Assembly (NCBI RefSeq): GCF_001424585.1
Contig: NZ_LMPJ01000008.1
Span: forward strand, 124,001-188,000
DNA length: 64,000 nt
Origin: Chryseobacterium sp. Leaf180
GTDB taxonomy: Bacteria; Bacteroidota; Bacteroidia; Flavobacteriales; Weeksellaceae
Direction of reading: 5' to 3'
Each line of letters begins with the position of its first letter. The first letter of the stretch is position 1. Positions 53,625 to 63,147 of the stretch are shown piece after piece. Both the position numbers and the translations under genes were made by a program. The notes beneath the pieces are model-generated. The model did not search any database. It was not told where the DNA came from and worked only from the letters and a program-made list of their open reading frames with translations.

Positions 53625-55529
53625 TTGGTGGATGAGAAAAAATTAGAGAAATTCATTAAACCAATGCTGGCAAAATCTTCTGACGATGCGTTTGACGATG
53701 AAGAATGGATTTTTGAAATTAAATGGGACGGTTATCGTGCAGTTGCCGATCTCAGTAAAAAGCAACCACTTTTTTATTCCCGGAACGGAATTTCTTTTTT
53801 ATCTAAATTTGATAAGATTGCTCAGGATTTCATTCAGCAAAAACACCGCATGATTCTCGATGGCGAAATCGTAGCTTTCGACGAAAACGGAAAACCAAGC
53901 TTCCAACTTTTACAGCAAATTGGCGACAATCCGGATTTGGCATTAACCTATCAGGTTTTTGATCTTCTGTGGCTCAATGGCCATTCTACAGAAGAACTTC
54001 CTTTAATTCAGCGTAAAGAACTTTTAAAGGACGCTTTAGTTGAAACAGATCTCATTAAATTCTGTGATCATGTTCCCGAAAAAGGAATTGAGTTTTTTAA
54101 TCAGATGAAAAATATGCAGCTTGAAGGAATGATTGCTAAAAAGGCTGACAGCATTTACACCGAAAACAGCCGAAGTACCGACTGGCTGAAAATAAAATTC
54201 ACCAATACAGAAGAAGCAGTAATCTGCGGTTACACCGAACCAAAAGGCTCTCGAATAGCTTTTGGAGCACTGATTTTAGGCAAATTTTTTAAAGGAAATC
54301 TTATTTATGCAGGTCATACAGGAACCGGATTTAATGCGCTTTCACTGAAAGAAATTTTAGAAAGACTTCAGAAAATTGAAATTGATAAATCACCCTTTGA
54401 GAATACACCTAAAACGAATATGCCTGTAACCTGGGTAAAACCTGAGATTGTCTGCGAGGTTAAATTTTCTGAAATTACCAAAGATGGCATGTTTAGACAT
54501 CCGGTTTTTGTGGCGATACGTGAAGATAAAAGTATTGAAGATTTAAGCACTATTTTACCTGAAAAGCAACATTATATGGAACCAAAGAAAACTAAAACTA
54601 AAAAAGCAGTTTCTGAAAATGAAAAAGAGTTGACGCTGAATAAACATAAAATAAAGCTGACGAATCAGGATAAAATATATTTTCCGAAAGATGAAATCAG
54701 CAAAGGTGAAGTGATAGAATATTATCAGTCTGTCGCTGAGTTTATTCTCCCGCACCTTAAAAACCGGCCGCTTTCGTTAAACCGTTTTCCGAATGGGATT
54801 GAAGAATCTGGATTTTATCAAAAAGATGCCGGCGACTCGATTCCAGACTGGATAAAAACGACGCAGGTTTATTCTGAATCAACCGATAAAAACATCGATT
54901 ATGCAATCTGTAATGATAAAGCAACACTTGCTTACCTGAATAATTTGGGATGCATCGATTTTAATCCATGGAATGCTTCTGTACCCAATCTGGATAAGCC
55001 GGATTTTTTGGTGTTGGATCTTGATCCTTCAAAGAAAAACAGTTTTGATGATGTTATTGAAACGGCTCTTGTAGTAAACGAAGTTTTACAGTCAGTGGAA
55101 ATTGAAGGTTACTGCAAGACTTCAGGCAGTACAGGAATTCACATTTATCTTCCTGTAAAAGCAAAATATACGTTTGATCAGGTGAAAGATTTTGCCCATA
55201 TTCTGATGAAACAGGTTCATGATAAACTTCCGGAAATCACTACTTTGGAGCGCAGCTTACAGAAGAGAGACGAAAAAAAAATTTACCTTGATTATCTTCA
55301 AAACCGACAGGGACAAACTTTAGCCAGCGTTTACAGCCTAAGGCCGAAAGAAGGTGCGGCCGTCTCAATGCCGATTGAGTGGGATGAACTGAAAAAAGGT
55401 TTGAAACCAACGGATTTCAATATTGAAAATGCTTTGGAAAGAATTAAGGCAAAAGGTGATTTGTTTAAACCGGTTTTAGGAAAGAGTTTTGATATGATGA
55501 AGGCGCTTGAACTTTTGCAGAGTGTTTAA
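53625..55529 (+). CDS. ligD: LigD C-terminal part: ATP-dependent ligase and polymerase domains (3' half of a split ligD)
   Basis: Taken alone, this frame would start at a TTG (53625), but it is open back to 53499. Its 634 residues have the ligase domain (1-310): adenylated Lys33 in EIKWDGYRA, motif IV EGMIAKK, motif V DWLKIKF. Then comes a Lys-rich linker (about 315-335) and the primase-polymerase domain (340-634) with the metal-binding LDLDPS (Asp465, Asp467) and KTSGSTGIHIYLP. With the phosphoesterase part this makes the order PE-LIG-POL used with Ku in NHEJ. The last 4 nt overlap the convergent SDR gene. Confidence 0.9.
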   Translation: MVDEKKLEKFIKPMLAKSSDDAFDDEEWIFEIKWDGYRAVADLSKKQPLFYSRNGISFLSKFDKIAQDFIQQKHRMILDGEIVAFDENGKPSFQLLQQIGDNPDLALTYQVFDLLWLNGHSTEELPLIQRKELLKDALVETDLIKFCDHVPEKGIEFFNQMKNMQLEGMIAKKADSIYTENSRSTDWLKIKFTNTEEAVICGYTEPKGSRIAFGALILGKFFKGNLIYAGHTGTGFNALSLKEILERLQKIEIDKSPFENTPKTNMPVTWVKPEIVCEVKFSEITKDGMFRHPVFVAIREDKSIEDLSTILPEKQHYMEPKKTKTKKAVSENEKELTLNKHKIKLTNQDKIYFPKDEISKGEVIEYYQSVAEFILPHLKNRPLSLNRFPNGIEESGFYQKDAGDSIPDWIKTTQVYSESTDKNIDYAICNDKATLAYLNNLGCIDFNPWNASVPNLDKPDFLVLDLDPSKKNSFDDVIETALVVNEVLQSVEIEGYCKTSGSTGIHIYLPVKAKYTFDQVKDFAHILMKQVHDKLPEITTLERSLQKRDEKKIYLDYLQNRQGQTLASVYSLRPKEGAAVSMPIEWDELKKGLKPTDFNIENALERIKAKGDLFKPVLGKSFDMMKALELLQSV

Positions 55530-56251
55530 GGCAACTTTGCCACCACACTCTCTGGCAAAATTTTTAAAATTAAATAAATCAGTTTCCACTTGAAATTTGG
55601 AACAATGGTGAAAGAATTTCCGGCGTTGACGATATGTTCTGCAACATATTCCGGTTTCATAAGCAAACTTTTATTTAAATCTAAACCTGCATTAATCTTC
55701 GTGTTAATATAGCCGCTGACCAAAACATTCACTGTGATGTTTCGCAAAGCGAGTTCCTGTCTTAAACCAGCCAGATAAGTGGTAAATGCAGCTTTTGTGC
55801 TTCCGTATACAAAATTACTTTTTCGGCCACGAACTCCTGAGAGTGACGAAAGACCAATAATTCTTTCGAGTTTTTTATTATTTTGATCTGAAGCAATAAT
55901 GTTTAAAACAGAAACTGCGCCCATATAATTGACTAACATCATTTGCTTGGCCGATTCAAAGTTTTGCATCGCCTTTTTATTTTCCACTAAAAAGCCTGCT
56001 GCATAGATGACTATGTGAGCTTTTGCCGGTAAATTGTCATAAAACTTTTGATGCGAATCAAAATCTGCAGCATCAAAAAAAACAATATAAACTTTTGAAA
56101 TGAGATTATTTTCCCCGACAAACTTTTCCAGTTCATCAGTATTTCGGGAGGCGGCAATTATGTTAAATCCTTTAGTTTTATATTGTAGAATCGCCTGTTT
56201 CGCTACATCCGAGTTAGCACCAAGAATAAGAACTGTTTTATTTAAAACCAT
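55526..56251 (-). CDS. short-chain dehydrogenase/reductase (SDR)
   Basis: The 241-residue protein has the Rossmann signature LILGANSDVAKQA (a variant of TGxxxGxG), VIYAAGFLV for the NAG-like motif, catalytic Ser in LSSLSG and the Tyr-x3-Lys pair in YGSTKAAF. It should be an NAD(P)-dependent oxidoreductase; the substrate is unknown. LSGVRGRKSNFVYGS resembles oxidoreductases of the DprE2-like group, but that is a weak hint. A hydrophobic C-terminus (KLIYLILKILPESVVAKLP) may touch the membrane. It is convergent with ligD, overlapping by 4 nt. Confidence 0.88.
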   Translation of the reverse strand: MVLNKTVLILGANSDVAKQAILQYKTKGFNIIAASRNTDELEKFVGENNLISKVYIVFFDAADFDSHQKFYDNLPAKAHIVIYAAGFLVENKKAMQNFESAKQMMLVNYMGAVSVLNIIASDQNNKKLERIIGLSSLSGVRGRKSNFVYGSTKAAFTTYLAGLRQELALRNITVNVLVSGYINTKINAGLDLNKSLLMKPEYVAEHIVNAGNSFTIVPNFKWKLIYLILKILPESVVAKLP

Positions 56252-56324
56252 TGCACAAAGATATTTTAAATCTTAAATGTGTCTGAATATCTTCCAATAA
56301 ATCGTTTTAAATTTTCTTCAGAAA

Positions 56325-56363
56325 AATTCCGGCGCGGTGAGCAAAGCTCACCGCGCCGGAATT
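56325..56363 (-). terminator. very stable GC-rich terminator of the nusB-yajC operon
   Basis: A perfect 18-bp stem (56325-56342 with 56346-56363) closes a 3-nt AAA/TTT loop. The central part GGCGCGGTGAGC is unusually GC-rich for this genome. A short T-run follows on the minus strand, 21 nt after yajC. Confidence 0.8.
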
Positions 56364-56384
56364 AATATCAATAATCTTAAAAAA

Positions 56385-56750
56385 TTATTTCTTATCTAAA
56401 TCGATAGCCGATTCTTTTTTATCAGCAGTTGCAGCAGCTATGGCTTTATCACCAAATCTTGCGGCCGTAAATTCTCTTGATATTGCCGCTTTTTCAAACT
56501 TAAGTTTACCGGAAAGCGTTTCAATTACAATACCGTCTTCCTGAATCTGAGCAATTCTGCCGTGCAGACCAGAAGTCAGCACTACTCTGCTTCCCACTTT
56601 CAGTTCTTCCTGAAACTTTTTTTCCTGCTTCTGTTTCTTCATTTGAGGTCTGATCATCAGGAAATAAAACCCGACAAACATCACACCCATCATTATCAGC
56701 ATCATTGGCGAAGAACCGCCTGGCGCTGCCTGTAAAAAAATAGTCATCAT
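56385..56750 (-). CDS. yajC: preprotein translocase accessory subunit YajC
   Basis: The 121-residue protein has one N-terminal TM helix (about residues 14-34, MMLIMMGVMFVGFYFLMIRP) and the family signature MIRPQMKKQKQ. The cytoplasmic domain GSRVVLTSGLHGRIAQIQED follows, then a hydrophilic tail. YajC associates with SecDF. It is the last gene of the nusB operon, 13 nt after the DUF1573 gene. Confidence 0.94.
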   Translation of the reverse strand: MMTIFLQAAPGGSSPMMLIMMGVMFVGFYFLMIRPQMKKQKQEKKFQEELKVGSRVVLTSGLHGRIAQIQEDGIVIETLSGKLKFEKAAISREFTAARFGDKAIAAATADKKESAIDLDKK

Positions 56751-56763
56751 AAATCAGGAAATA

Positions 56764-57312
56764 TTAAGGTTGTACGTTCGCTACGAAGGTCAGTTTGATC
56801 GGCGCTTTTTCTACGTTTGCGAAAACATCAGCATATTTAGAAACTGCTCCGTCGAAGTTTGAAGAATCGAAGCTAAGTGTGATTTTCCCTTTCTTCCCCG
56901 GCATGATCGGCTCTTTTGTAAATTCAGGCGCAGTACATCCGCATCCTGGCTTTACTTCAGAGATAATCAAAGGATTTTTTCCGGTATTGGTAATTTCGTA
57001 AACGTGGCTTGCTTTGCTTCCTTTTTTGATGTTTCCAAAATCGTAACTGCTCTGTGCCAAAGCAATAGTCGTTAATGGCTGACCGCTTTTTGCTGCAGAA
57101 GTAGCAGTTGTTTCAGCTCCAACCGTTTGAGTTGCAGTTGTTGTTTCAGTCGTTGTGGTTGTAGTCGTTGAGTCCGGTATTGCTGCAGGCGCCGCGGTTG
57201 AATCTGCCACTACAGTTTCATTCGTTGTTTCTTCGGTTTTTGTTTCTTTTTTGCAAGAAGTCAGTCCGAAAGCTATTACGCTTAAAGCGATGATTGATAA
57301 GGTTTTTTTCAT
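56764..57312 (-). CDS. DUF1573 domain lipoprotein
   Basis: The 182-residue protein has lipobox LTSC (Cys19), a low-complexity Thr/Ala linker (about 25-78, with a run of seven Thr) and a C-terminal DUF1573 Ig-like domain: YDFGNIKKGSKASHVYEITNTGKNPLIISEVKPGCGCTAPE. The GCGCT motif is typical. Function unknown, probably in the periplasm. It lies between nusB and yajC with 10 and 13 nt gaps. Confidence 0.9.
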   Translation of the reverse strand: MKKTLSIIALSVIAFGLTSCKKETKTEETTNETVVADSTAAPAAIPDSTTTTTTTETTTATQTVGAETTATSAAKSGQPLTTIALAQSSYDFGNIKKGSKASHVYEITNTGKNPLIISEVKPGCGCTAPEFTKEPIMPGKKGKITLSFDSSNFDGAVSKYADVFANVEKAPIKLTFVANVQP

Positions 57313-57322
57313 TTTAATATAT

Positions 57323-58228
57323 TTAAATTCTGTTTAAATCTTTACAGTATTTATCTAAAATTCCGTTGATAAAAATGTTTGACCGGTCTGTGGCAAAAAC
57401 TTTTGAAATCTCGATATATTCGTTGATAATTACTCTAGAAGGCGTTAGTTTAAAAGCCTGAAGTTCCGAAAGCGCAGTCATCAGGATTACTTTATCCATT
57501 ACAGCAACCCGCTCAAGATCCCAGTTTTCCAGTCTTTCAGAGAGAATTTTTTCAGTCGGTTCCCAGTTATTCAGCGTATCTCTTAGAAGTTTCCCAGCAA
57601 AATCTTTATCTTCTTCATCCTTCAGCATTTTGATGAGCGTGCGGCTGTCTTCATTTTCTTTAATGAAACCAATCGTTTTCTGCACCATCGAGTTTGCGAT
57701 ATGAATATCATCCGACCAGGTAAGTTCTCTGTCGCCAACGTAGTCATGAAAATCTTCATTTTCGGCAACATATCGTAGAAAAAGTTTACCTATGAATTTC
57801 TGATCTTCTTCAAAAGAAAAACCTTCTTCTTTCATAAAATCCTGGTAACGCTTTCCTGCCGTCATTCTCTGGAATGTTCTCACCAAAAAATCATCATGCA
57901 GATCCCATTTCAGTTCTTTGTGCTGACCCGTAAAGTATAATCTCTCCGGATTTTCCTCCAGTTTAATTAAAACCTGATTATTAATAAATTTCTGATTTGG
58001 ATTGAGGTCGGAATCCGTTCTTAAATATTTTGTCTTCCCGATTTCCATTTGGTTTTCGGCAAGATTTTTCAGAGCTACCAGAAAATTGAGTTCACAGATG
58101 TAGAGATTGTAAATTTTCTCGATACTGCTGAACATATTTTTCTCTAAAACATCGATTTTTATAGGGTTTTGGTAGTATGCATACACGCTCTCTACCACTT
58201 TCTCACGGATTTGTCTTCTGCCTAACAT
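57323..58228 (-). CDS. nusB: transcription antitermination factor NusB (long Bacteroidota form)
   Basis: The 301-residue protein starts MLGRRQIREKVVESVYAYYQ, a NusB-type N-terminus. The classical domain is at the C-terminal end (about 175-301): LERVAVMDKVILMTALSELQAFKLTPSRVIINEYIEISKVFATDRSNIFINGILDKYC. The extra middle region (about 40-175) makes it about twice the E. coli length, as usual in Bacteroidota. It binds boxA RNA with S10 to prevent rRNA termination. First gene of the operon. Confidence 0.93.
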   Translation of the reverse strand: MLGRRQIREKVVESVYAYYQNPIKIDVLEKNMFSSIEKIYNLYICELNFLVALKNLAENQMEIGKTKYLRTDSDLNPNQKFINNQVLIKLEENPERLYFTGQHKELKWDLHDDFLVRTFQRMTAGKRYQDFMKEEGFSFEEDQKFIGKLFLRYVAENEDFHDYVGDRELTWSDDIHIANSMVQKTIGFIKENEDSRTLIKMLKDEEDKDFAGKLLRDTLNNWEPTEKILSERLENWDLERVAVMDKVILMTALSELQAFKLTPSRVIINEYIEISKVFATDRSNIFINGILDKYCKDLNRI

Positions 58229-58316
58229 TCAAAGAACTTTTAATGGCTGCAAAGATACTAATTAAAATGAGATGTGGTCTCAGTCTGGCTCTATTTTCGT
58301 AAATTTGCCAAAGTTT

Positions 58317-59978
58317 ATGAAAGCTTTAAAAACCCTGAACCCTTACTTCTGGAAGCACAAAATACTGTTATTTTGGGGGTTCTTATTTATCATCGCCAGC
58401 AACTTTTTCAATACCTACAAAGTACAGTTTGTAGGAAAGTCAGTAGACGAACTCACCCACGGCGGAAAACTTGGTTTCAATCAACAGGTTTTGATTTATG
58501 TGGCCATCATTGTTGGCTGCTCGCTGCTTACCGGTTTTTTCACGTTCATGATGCGCCAGACGATCATTGTTGCTTCGCGCCGCATCGAATACGAATTAAA
58601 AAATAAAATTTACCGCCATTATCAGGAACTTTCGCTTACCGATTATAAAAAAACGACTACAGGAGACCTGATGAATCGTCTTAGTGAAGATGTTGTTGCC
58701 GTGAGAATGTATCTCGGTCCGGGCGTAATGTATGTGGTGAATCTCATCGTTTTGGTGACGATTACCAGCATTTATATGTTGACAACAGATGTTTCGATGA
58801 CCTTGTGGACCTTGCTTCCGCTTCCGATTTTATCTTTTGTGATCTATAAAGTGAGTTCGATTATCAACAGAAAGTCGAAGATTATGCAGAAAAGTCAGTC
58901 GGCGATTTCCACATTTGTACAGGACAGCTTTTCCGGAATTCGCGTGGTGAAGTTTTTTGCCCGCGAAAATTATATTAAGAAAAATTACAGCGACAAGGTC
59001 ACAGAATATCAGAACAAAGCACTCGATTTAGCTAAAACCGAAGCGTACTTTTTCACAATAATTCTTTTTGTAGTCGGTTTGCTTAATGTGGCGATCATCG
59101 TTGTTGGCGGACAAAAATATATCGATGGAACGCTCAGCATCGGGAAAATCGCCGATTTCTTTATGTACATCAACACGCTAATTTTCCCTTTTTCTATGGT
59201 CGGTTGGGTGACATCTATTAATCAGCGGGCGGAAGCTTCAATGCAGAGAATTAATGAATTTTTAGATAAAAAATCTGAAGTTCAGAATGCCAGCACCGAT
59301 CAGTTTTTTATTAAAGGTAAAATTGAGTTTAAAAACGTTTCATACGTTTATCCAAATACCGGAATAAAAGCACTCGACAATTTAAGCTTCAGCGTAGAAG
59401 CCGGCGAATCAATTGCCATTATGGGAAAAACCGGCAGCGGAAAATCTACCATCGCGCTTCTTCTTTGCCGTCTGATCGATCCTTCCGAAGGCGAAATTTT
59501 GGTTGACGAAAAAAATCTGAAAGAACACAATCTCGAAAATTACCGAAAGTTTATCGGTTACATCCCGCAGGAAAGTTATCTATTTTCAGACAGTATCGAA
59601 AACAATATCGGTTTTGCGGTAGATAACCCAAGCCATGAAAAAGTGGTTGAATATGCGAAAATTGCAGACGTTCACAAAAATATTATTCATTTTAAAAATG
59701 AGTATAAAACAATGGTAGGCGAACGTGGAGTGATGCTTTCCGGGGGACAGAAACAGAGAATCTGTATCGCAAGAGCATTAATAAAAGATCCTAAAATAAT
59801 CATTTTTGATGACTCTCTCTCTGCATTAGACACAGAGACCGAACAGAATATCCTGGAAAATATCGAGAAGAAGATTGCGGGCGCAACGTCCATTATCATT
59901 ACGCACCGGGAGTCGAGCGCCCAGAGAGCCGACAAAATCATTAATCTCAGCGAAACTGACAAAACGATAACAGCTTAA
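58317..59978 (+). CDS. ABC exporter, fused membrane and ATPase domains
   Basis: The start at 58317 (MKALKTLNPYFW) gives 553 residues; the longer frame from 58272 would place a TAnnTTTG box (58300-58307) inside the gene. The N-terminal exporter domain has six TM helices (about residues 18-290). The nucleotide-binding domain has Walker A GKTGSGKSTIAL, Q-loop IPQESYLF, signature LSGGQKQRI, Walker B IIIFDDSLSALDTETE (Ser where Glu is usual) and the switch His in ITHRES. It should act as a homodimer exporting lipids, peptides or drugs; the substrate cannot be told. Confidence 0.93.
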   Translation: MKALKTLNPYFWKHKILLFWGFLFIIASNFFNTYKVQFVGKSVDELTHGGKLGFNQQVLIYVAIIVGCSLLTGFFTFMMRQTIIVASRRIEYELKNKIYRHYQELSLTDYKKTTTGDLMNRLSEDVVAVRMYLGPGVMYVVNLIVLVTITSIYMLTTDVSMTLWTLLPLPILSFVIYKVSSIINRKSKIMQKSQSAISTFVQDSFSGIRVVKFFARENYIKKNYSDKVTEYQNKALDLAKTEAYFFTIILFVVGLLNVAIIVVGGQKYIDGTLSIGKIADFFMYINTLIFPFSMVGWVTSINQRAEASMQRINEFLDKKSEVQNASTDQFFIKGKIEFKNVSYVYPNTGIKALDNLSFSVEAGESIAIMGKTGSGKSTIALLLCRLIDPSEGEILVDEKNLKEHNLENYRKFIGYIPQESYLFSDSIENNIGFAVDNPSHEKVVEYAKIADVHKNIIHFKNEYKTMVGERGVMLSGGQKQRICIARALIKDPKIIIFDDSLSALDTETEQNILENIEKKIAGATSIIITHRESSAQRADKIINLSETDKTITA

Positions 59979-60040
59979 CAAAAAATGACCGAATTGTTAA
60001 ATAAATCATAAAAAAAATTTCCCCTTTGGAAGAAAACTTA

Positions 60041-60048
60041 TATATTTG
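60041..60048 (+). promoter_or_regulatory. probable -7 promoter element of the DUF3276 gene
   Basis: TATATTTG matches TAnnTTTG and lies 29 nt before the ATG in the gap after the ABC exporter. Confidence 0.5.
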
Positions 60049-60077
60049 TGTACACAGATTAAAAAAAACATCTAATA

Positions 60078-60413
60078 ATGAGTGATTACAAAGAACGACA
60101 TGAAAATGAGATTTTCACGAAGGTATTAAAAGCAGGCAGAAGAACTTACTTCTTTGATGTGCGTGAGACGAAGGCTGGAGACTATTATCTTACAATCACA
60201 GAAAGCAAGAAGAATTTTGGAGAGAATGGCGAAGCGTCTTTTGAAAAACACAAAATTTATCTTTACAAAGAAGATTTTAAAAGCTTCCAGGAAATGTTTA
60301 ATGAATCTACAGACTTCATTTTAAATGAAAAAGGTGAAGATGTAATCTCCGAAAAACACGACAAGGACTTCAAAACGAAATCATACACGATTGAATCTGA
60401 CGAAGAAATGTAA
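60078..60413 (+). CDS. DUF3276 (PUR-type) nucleic-acid-binding protein
   Basis: The 111-residue acidic protein has EIFTKVLKAGRRTYFFDVRETKAGDYYLTITESKK, then KHKIYLYKEDFKSFQEMFNES, matching the DUF3276/PUR-alpha-like repeat found across Bacteroidota and spirochaetes. Members bind single-stranded nucleic acid. It is followed by an acidic tail. A single gene with its own promoter box and terminator, and probably well expressed. Confidence 0.9.
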   Translation: MSDYKERHENEIFTKVLKAGRRTYFFDVRETKAGDYYLTITESKKNFGENGEASFEKHKIYLYKEDFKSFQEMFNESTDFILNEKGEDVISEKHDKDFKTKSYTIESDEEM

Positions 60414-60434
60414 TAATTTTACGCTTTAAAATAT

Positions 60435-60463
60435 AAAAATCCGGAAAACTATTCCGGATTTTT
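60435..60463 (+). terminator. terminator after the DUF3276 gene
   Basis: A 12-bp stem AAAAATCCGGAA and complement with a 5-nt loop is followed by a T-run. Confidence 0.82.
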
Positions 60464-60507
60464 TGCGTAAAAAAACACATTCTCAAAATGAAAATGTGTT
60501 CTGCTAG

Positions 60508-60582
<75 letters not shown>

Positions 60583-60617
60583 GTTTCGTGGGTGCAAATA
60601 TAGATAAATTTCTTTAT

Positions 60618-61337
60618 TTACAAAACAATTCCGTCGAAATTTTTCATCGCAATTAATTTTTCACTTGTAAAACCTTCCGCATAATTCACTCCAGAAAGCC
60701 TGCCAAGATCCTGAGCGCGATAGGTAAGGCTTTCAAAAAAATCTTTTGTTGCAATTGGTGTCACAGGTTCTTTGGAGTTTGGATCGTAAAACTGAGTTTT
60801 ATATGCCATACATGCTTCCAGCTTTTGATCAAGAAAATCTGAGATGTCAATGACAAATTCAGGTACAACATTTTTCCACTGGATATAATGAAAAATCTGC
60901 TTCGGTCTCCAGACTTCCTGTGTTTGCCCATTCAATGTTGTTTCAATCTTCTTTAAACCCGATAAAAAGCACGCATCAGAGGCTAATTTTGCAGCCTTCG
61001 CATGATCCGGATGTCTGTCATCAATTGCATTTGCCAAAACAATTTCCGGTCGGTATTTACGGATCATCTGTACAATTCTCATCTGATATTCTTCAGTATT
61101 ATTAATGAAGCCATCTTTCATCTGCAGATTTTCTCTCGCACTTAAACCTAAAAGCTTCGCAGCATCCTCTGCTTCCTGCTTTCTTGTCTGGTCTGTACCG
61201 CGCGTACCAAGTTCGCCTCTCGTAAGATCAATTACTGCGCATTTTTTGCCTTCCGAAACCATTTTTATAATCGTTCCTCCACATCCCAATTCTACATCAT
61301 CCGGATGCGCTCCGATCGCCAATATATCTACTTTCAT
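60618..61337 (-). CDS. bshB1: bacillithiol biosynthesis deacetylase BshB1
   Basis: The start at 61337 (MKVDILAIGAHPDD) gives 239 residues; an in-frame Met at 61367 would add ten residues that overlap the hairpin of the next transcript. Zinc ligands are in AHPDDVELGCGG and DRHPDHAKAAKLA, and TRGELGTRGT is typical of the BshB/LmbE family. It removes the acetyl group from GlcNAc-malate in bacillithiol synthesis; bacillithiol is used by many Bacteroidota. Single gene after the TPR gene on the same strand. Confidence 0.92.
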   Translation of the reverse strand: MKVDILAIGAHPDDVELGCGGTIIKMVSEGKKCAVIDLTRGELGTRGTDQTRKQEAEDAAKLLGLSARENLQMKDGFINNTEEYQMRIVQMIRKYRPEIVLANAIDDRHPDHAKAAKLASDACFLSGLKKIETTLNGQTQEVWRPKQIFHYIQWKNVVPEFVIDISDFLDQKLEACMAYKTQFYDPNSKEPVTPIATKDFFESLTYRAQDLGRLSGVNYAEGFTSEKLIAMKNFDGIVL

Positions 61338-61357
61338 AATTTTAATTAAAACAAAAA

Positions 61358-61386
61358 AACTTCCCAAACATTAAGAATGGGAAGTT
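61358..61386 (-). terminator. terminator of the TPR protein gene
   Basis: A 9-bp stem AACTTCCCA/TGGGAAGTT with an 11-nt loop is followed on the minus strand by a T-run, between the TPR stop and the bshB1 start. Confidence 0.7.
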
Positions 61387-61405
61387 AAGGTTTATTTAAG
61401 AAATA

Positions 61406-63049
61406 TTATTTACTTAATTCTGTATTCAGATTAATCGCATCCTGATAAGAAGGATCTAACTGCAATGATTTTGCAACGTAATCTTTCGCTTTTGCCTTAT
61501 CGGTATCTTTTACCATAAACGCTACTGCGAAATATGCATAAGCCATCGTTTGCTTGTTTGCAGCCATATCCGCAGGTTTTACCGTGCTTAGGAATTTCTC
61601 ATACGACAATCTCGCTGCTTCATTGTTTCCTGACTGTTGGTAAGAATACCCTTCGCTATAGTACGCTGGTGCCCAATCTGGCAAAAGAGTACTCATTTTC
61701 TGCCATGTCATAATAGCACCATTCCAGTTTTTTGCATCCTGATAAGCCGTTGCAAGTTTAAACAAAGCATCAGTATCCTGAGGATTAGCTGCAACCTGCT
61801 TTTTGAAACCTTCAATTGTCGGATTCGTTGGTCCTGCATCAACAGCAGCCTGAGAATTTCCACCGCCACCTGCGATTTTAGCCAACTCCATGTCCCACTT
61901 CAAAGTTTCATCTTTTGCACCTTTTGCAATGGCAATTTTCTGCTGTGCTTCATTCATCAGAGCGGTCTTCTTTGCAGCATCGGTTTCAGTTTTAGCCAAA
62001 CCTGCAGCAATAAGACCCATTAAACCCTGATCTGCAGGCTGAATTCTTGATTTTTCTGCCTGAGAAGCAAAAGTGTCAATATTTTGTTTTGCCATGGCAT
62101 ACTCACCATCTGCATAATTTACATATGCTCTCAGTTTATATTTAATCGGATCGTTAATTTTATCGAAAATCTTATCTAAAATCACTTTAGAATTAGCATA
62201 ATCTTCATTTGTAAAATAAAGTTTTGCAATCTCCAATTGAGTATATGGATCTTCATCAGCATATTTTGTATAGTTAATCAAATCCTGAGTTGCTTTGGCA
62301 TTTTGCTGATATCTGATATCATACGCGGCCATTGCTTTGTAAGCCGGAGCATAAGTAGGATCAGTGGCTATCGCTTTATCAATACTGGTTTTAGCCTGTT
62401 GCCATTGCTGTGCTGCCATCCATAAGGTTCCTATTCTGGTGTAGACAGACGCTTTGTTTTTTGCTAACGGAAGTGCTTTGTCATAGGCACTCATTGCATC
62501 TCCAGGCATTCTTTTCAATCTATAAGCGTCACCTAAAGTGTAGTAATAATAAGCAGGAACTTCTTTTCTCTGCGCTCTTTCGATTGCTTTATTCAGATAT
62601 TCGATTGCTAAATCCGGCGCGTTATTTTTTTCATAAATAGTTAATGCTTCAGCAGCTCTGAAAAGCACTTCTGCATCTTTCTCTTTAGAATCTTTTACAA
62701 TTTTCTGTATTTCAGCAACTGCTGATTTATCACCTTTTCCCAATCTTACGGACGCAAGACCCAATTTATTCAGGTTGCTTTTACTATCTGCTGCGAGACC
62801 TTTATTAAAATTATCAGTTGCAGAAGTAAAATCCGGATCTGACTGTTTTAGGAATGTGTTTCCTAAGTAAAAATAATTTTCTGCCTTTGGCTCCTTCGCA
62901 ATCATTGATGCAAAATTTGTTTTAGCCTGAGCATACTTGTCACTGTCTATACTGTTGATGCCATCTTGCAGCGTCTGAGCTACCGCAAAGTTGGTAAAAA
63001 ACACAGCGGCTGCACCTATGGCGAACTTCTTTACATTCAAAATCATCAT
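61406..63049 (-). CDS. exported tetratricopeptide-repeat protein
   Basis: The 547-residue protein has a signal peptide ending FAVAQ (about residue 25). Most of the mature part is TPR helices (for example YFYLGNTFLKQSDPDFTSATDNFNKGLAADSK; AYYSEGYSYQQSGNNEAARLSYEKFL). One break near residue 400 holds a Gly-rich GGGGNSQ segment. It is a periplasmic scaffold of unknown partner. It lies 98 nt after a PstS-like lipoprotein on the same strand, a pairing that suggests a shared envelope function. Confidence 0.88.
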   Translation of the reverse strand: MMILNVKKFAIGAAAVFFTNFAVAQTLQDGINSIDSDKYAQAKTNFASMIAKEPKAENYFYLGNTFLKQSDPDFTSATDNFNKGLAADSKSNLNKLGLASVRLGKGDKSAVAEIQKIVKDSKEKDAEVLFRAAEALTIYEKNNAPDLAIEYLNKAIERAQRKEVPAYYYYTLGDAYRLKRMPGDAMSAYDKALPLAKNKASVYTRIGTLWMAAQQWQQAKTSIDKAIATDPTYAPAYKAMAAYDIRYQQNAKATQDLINYTKYADEDPYTQLEIAKLYFTNEDYANSKVILDKIFDKINDPIKYKLRAYVNYADGEYAMAKQNIDTFASQAEKSRIQPADQGLMGLIAAGLAKTETDAAKKTALMNEAQQKIAIAKGAKDETLKWDMELAKIAGGGGNSQAAVDAGPTNPTIEGFKKQVAANPQDTDALFKLATAYQDAKNWNGAIMTWQKMSTLLPDWAPAYYSEGYSYQQSGNNEAARLSYEKFLSTVKPADMAANKQTMAYAYFAVAFMVKDTDKAKAKDYVAKSLQLDPSYQDAINLNTELSK

Positions 63050-63147
63050 ATTTTATATTATTTTTTTTAAAATTAGATTCAAATTTACACAAATTTGGTA
63101 CCAATAGTATGATGTGCGATTTACAGAAAGGTTAAATTTAATACTAT

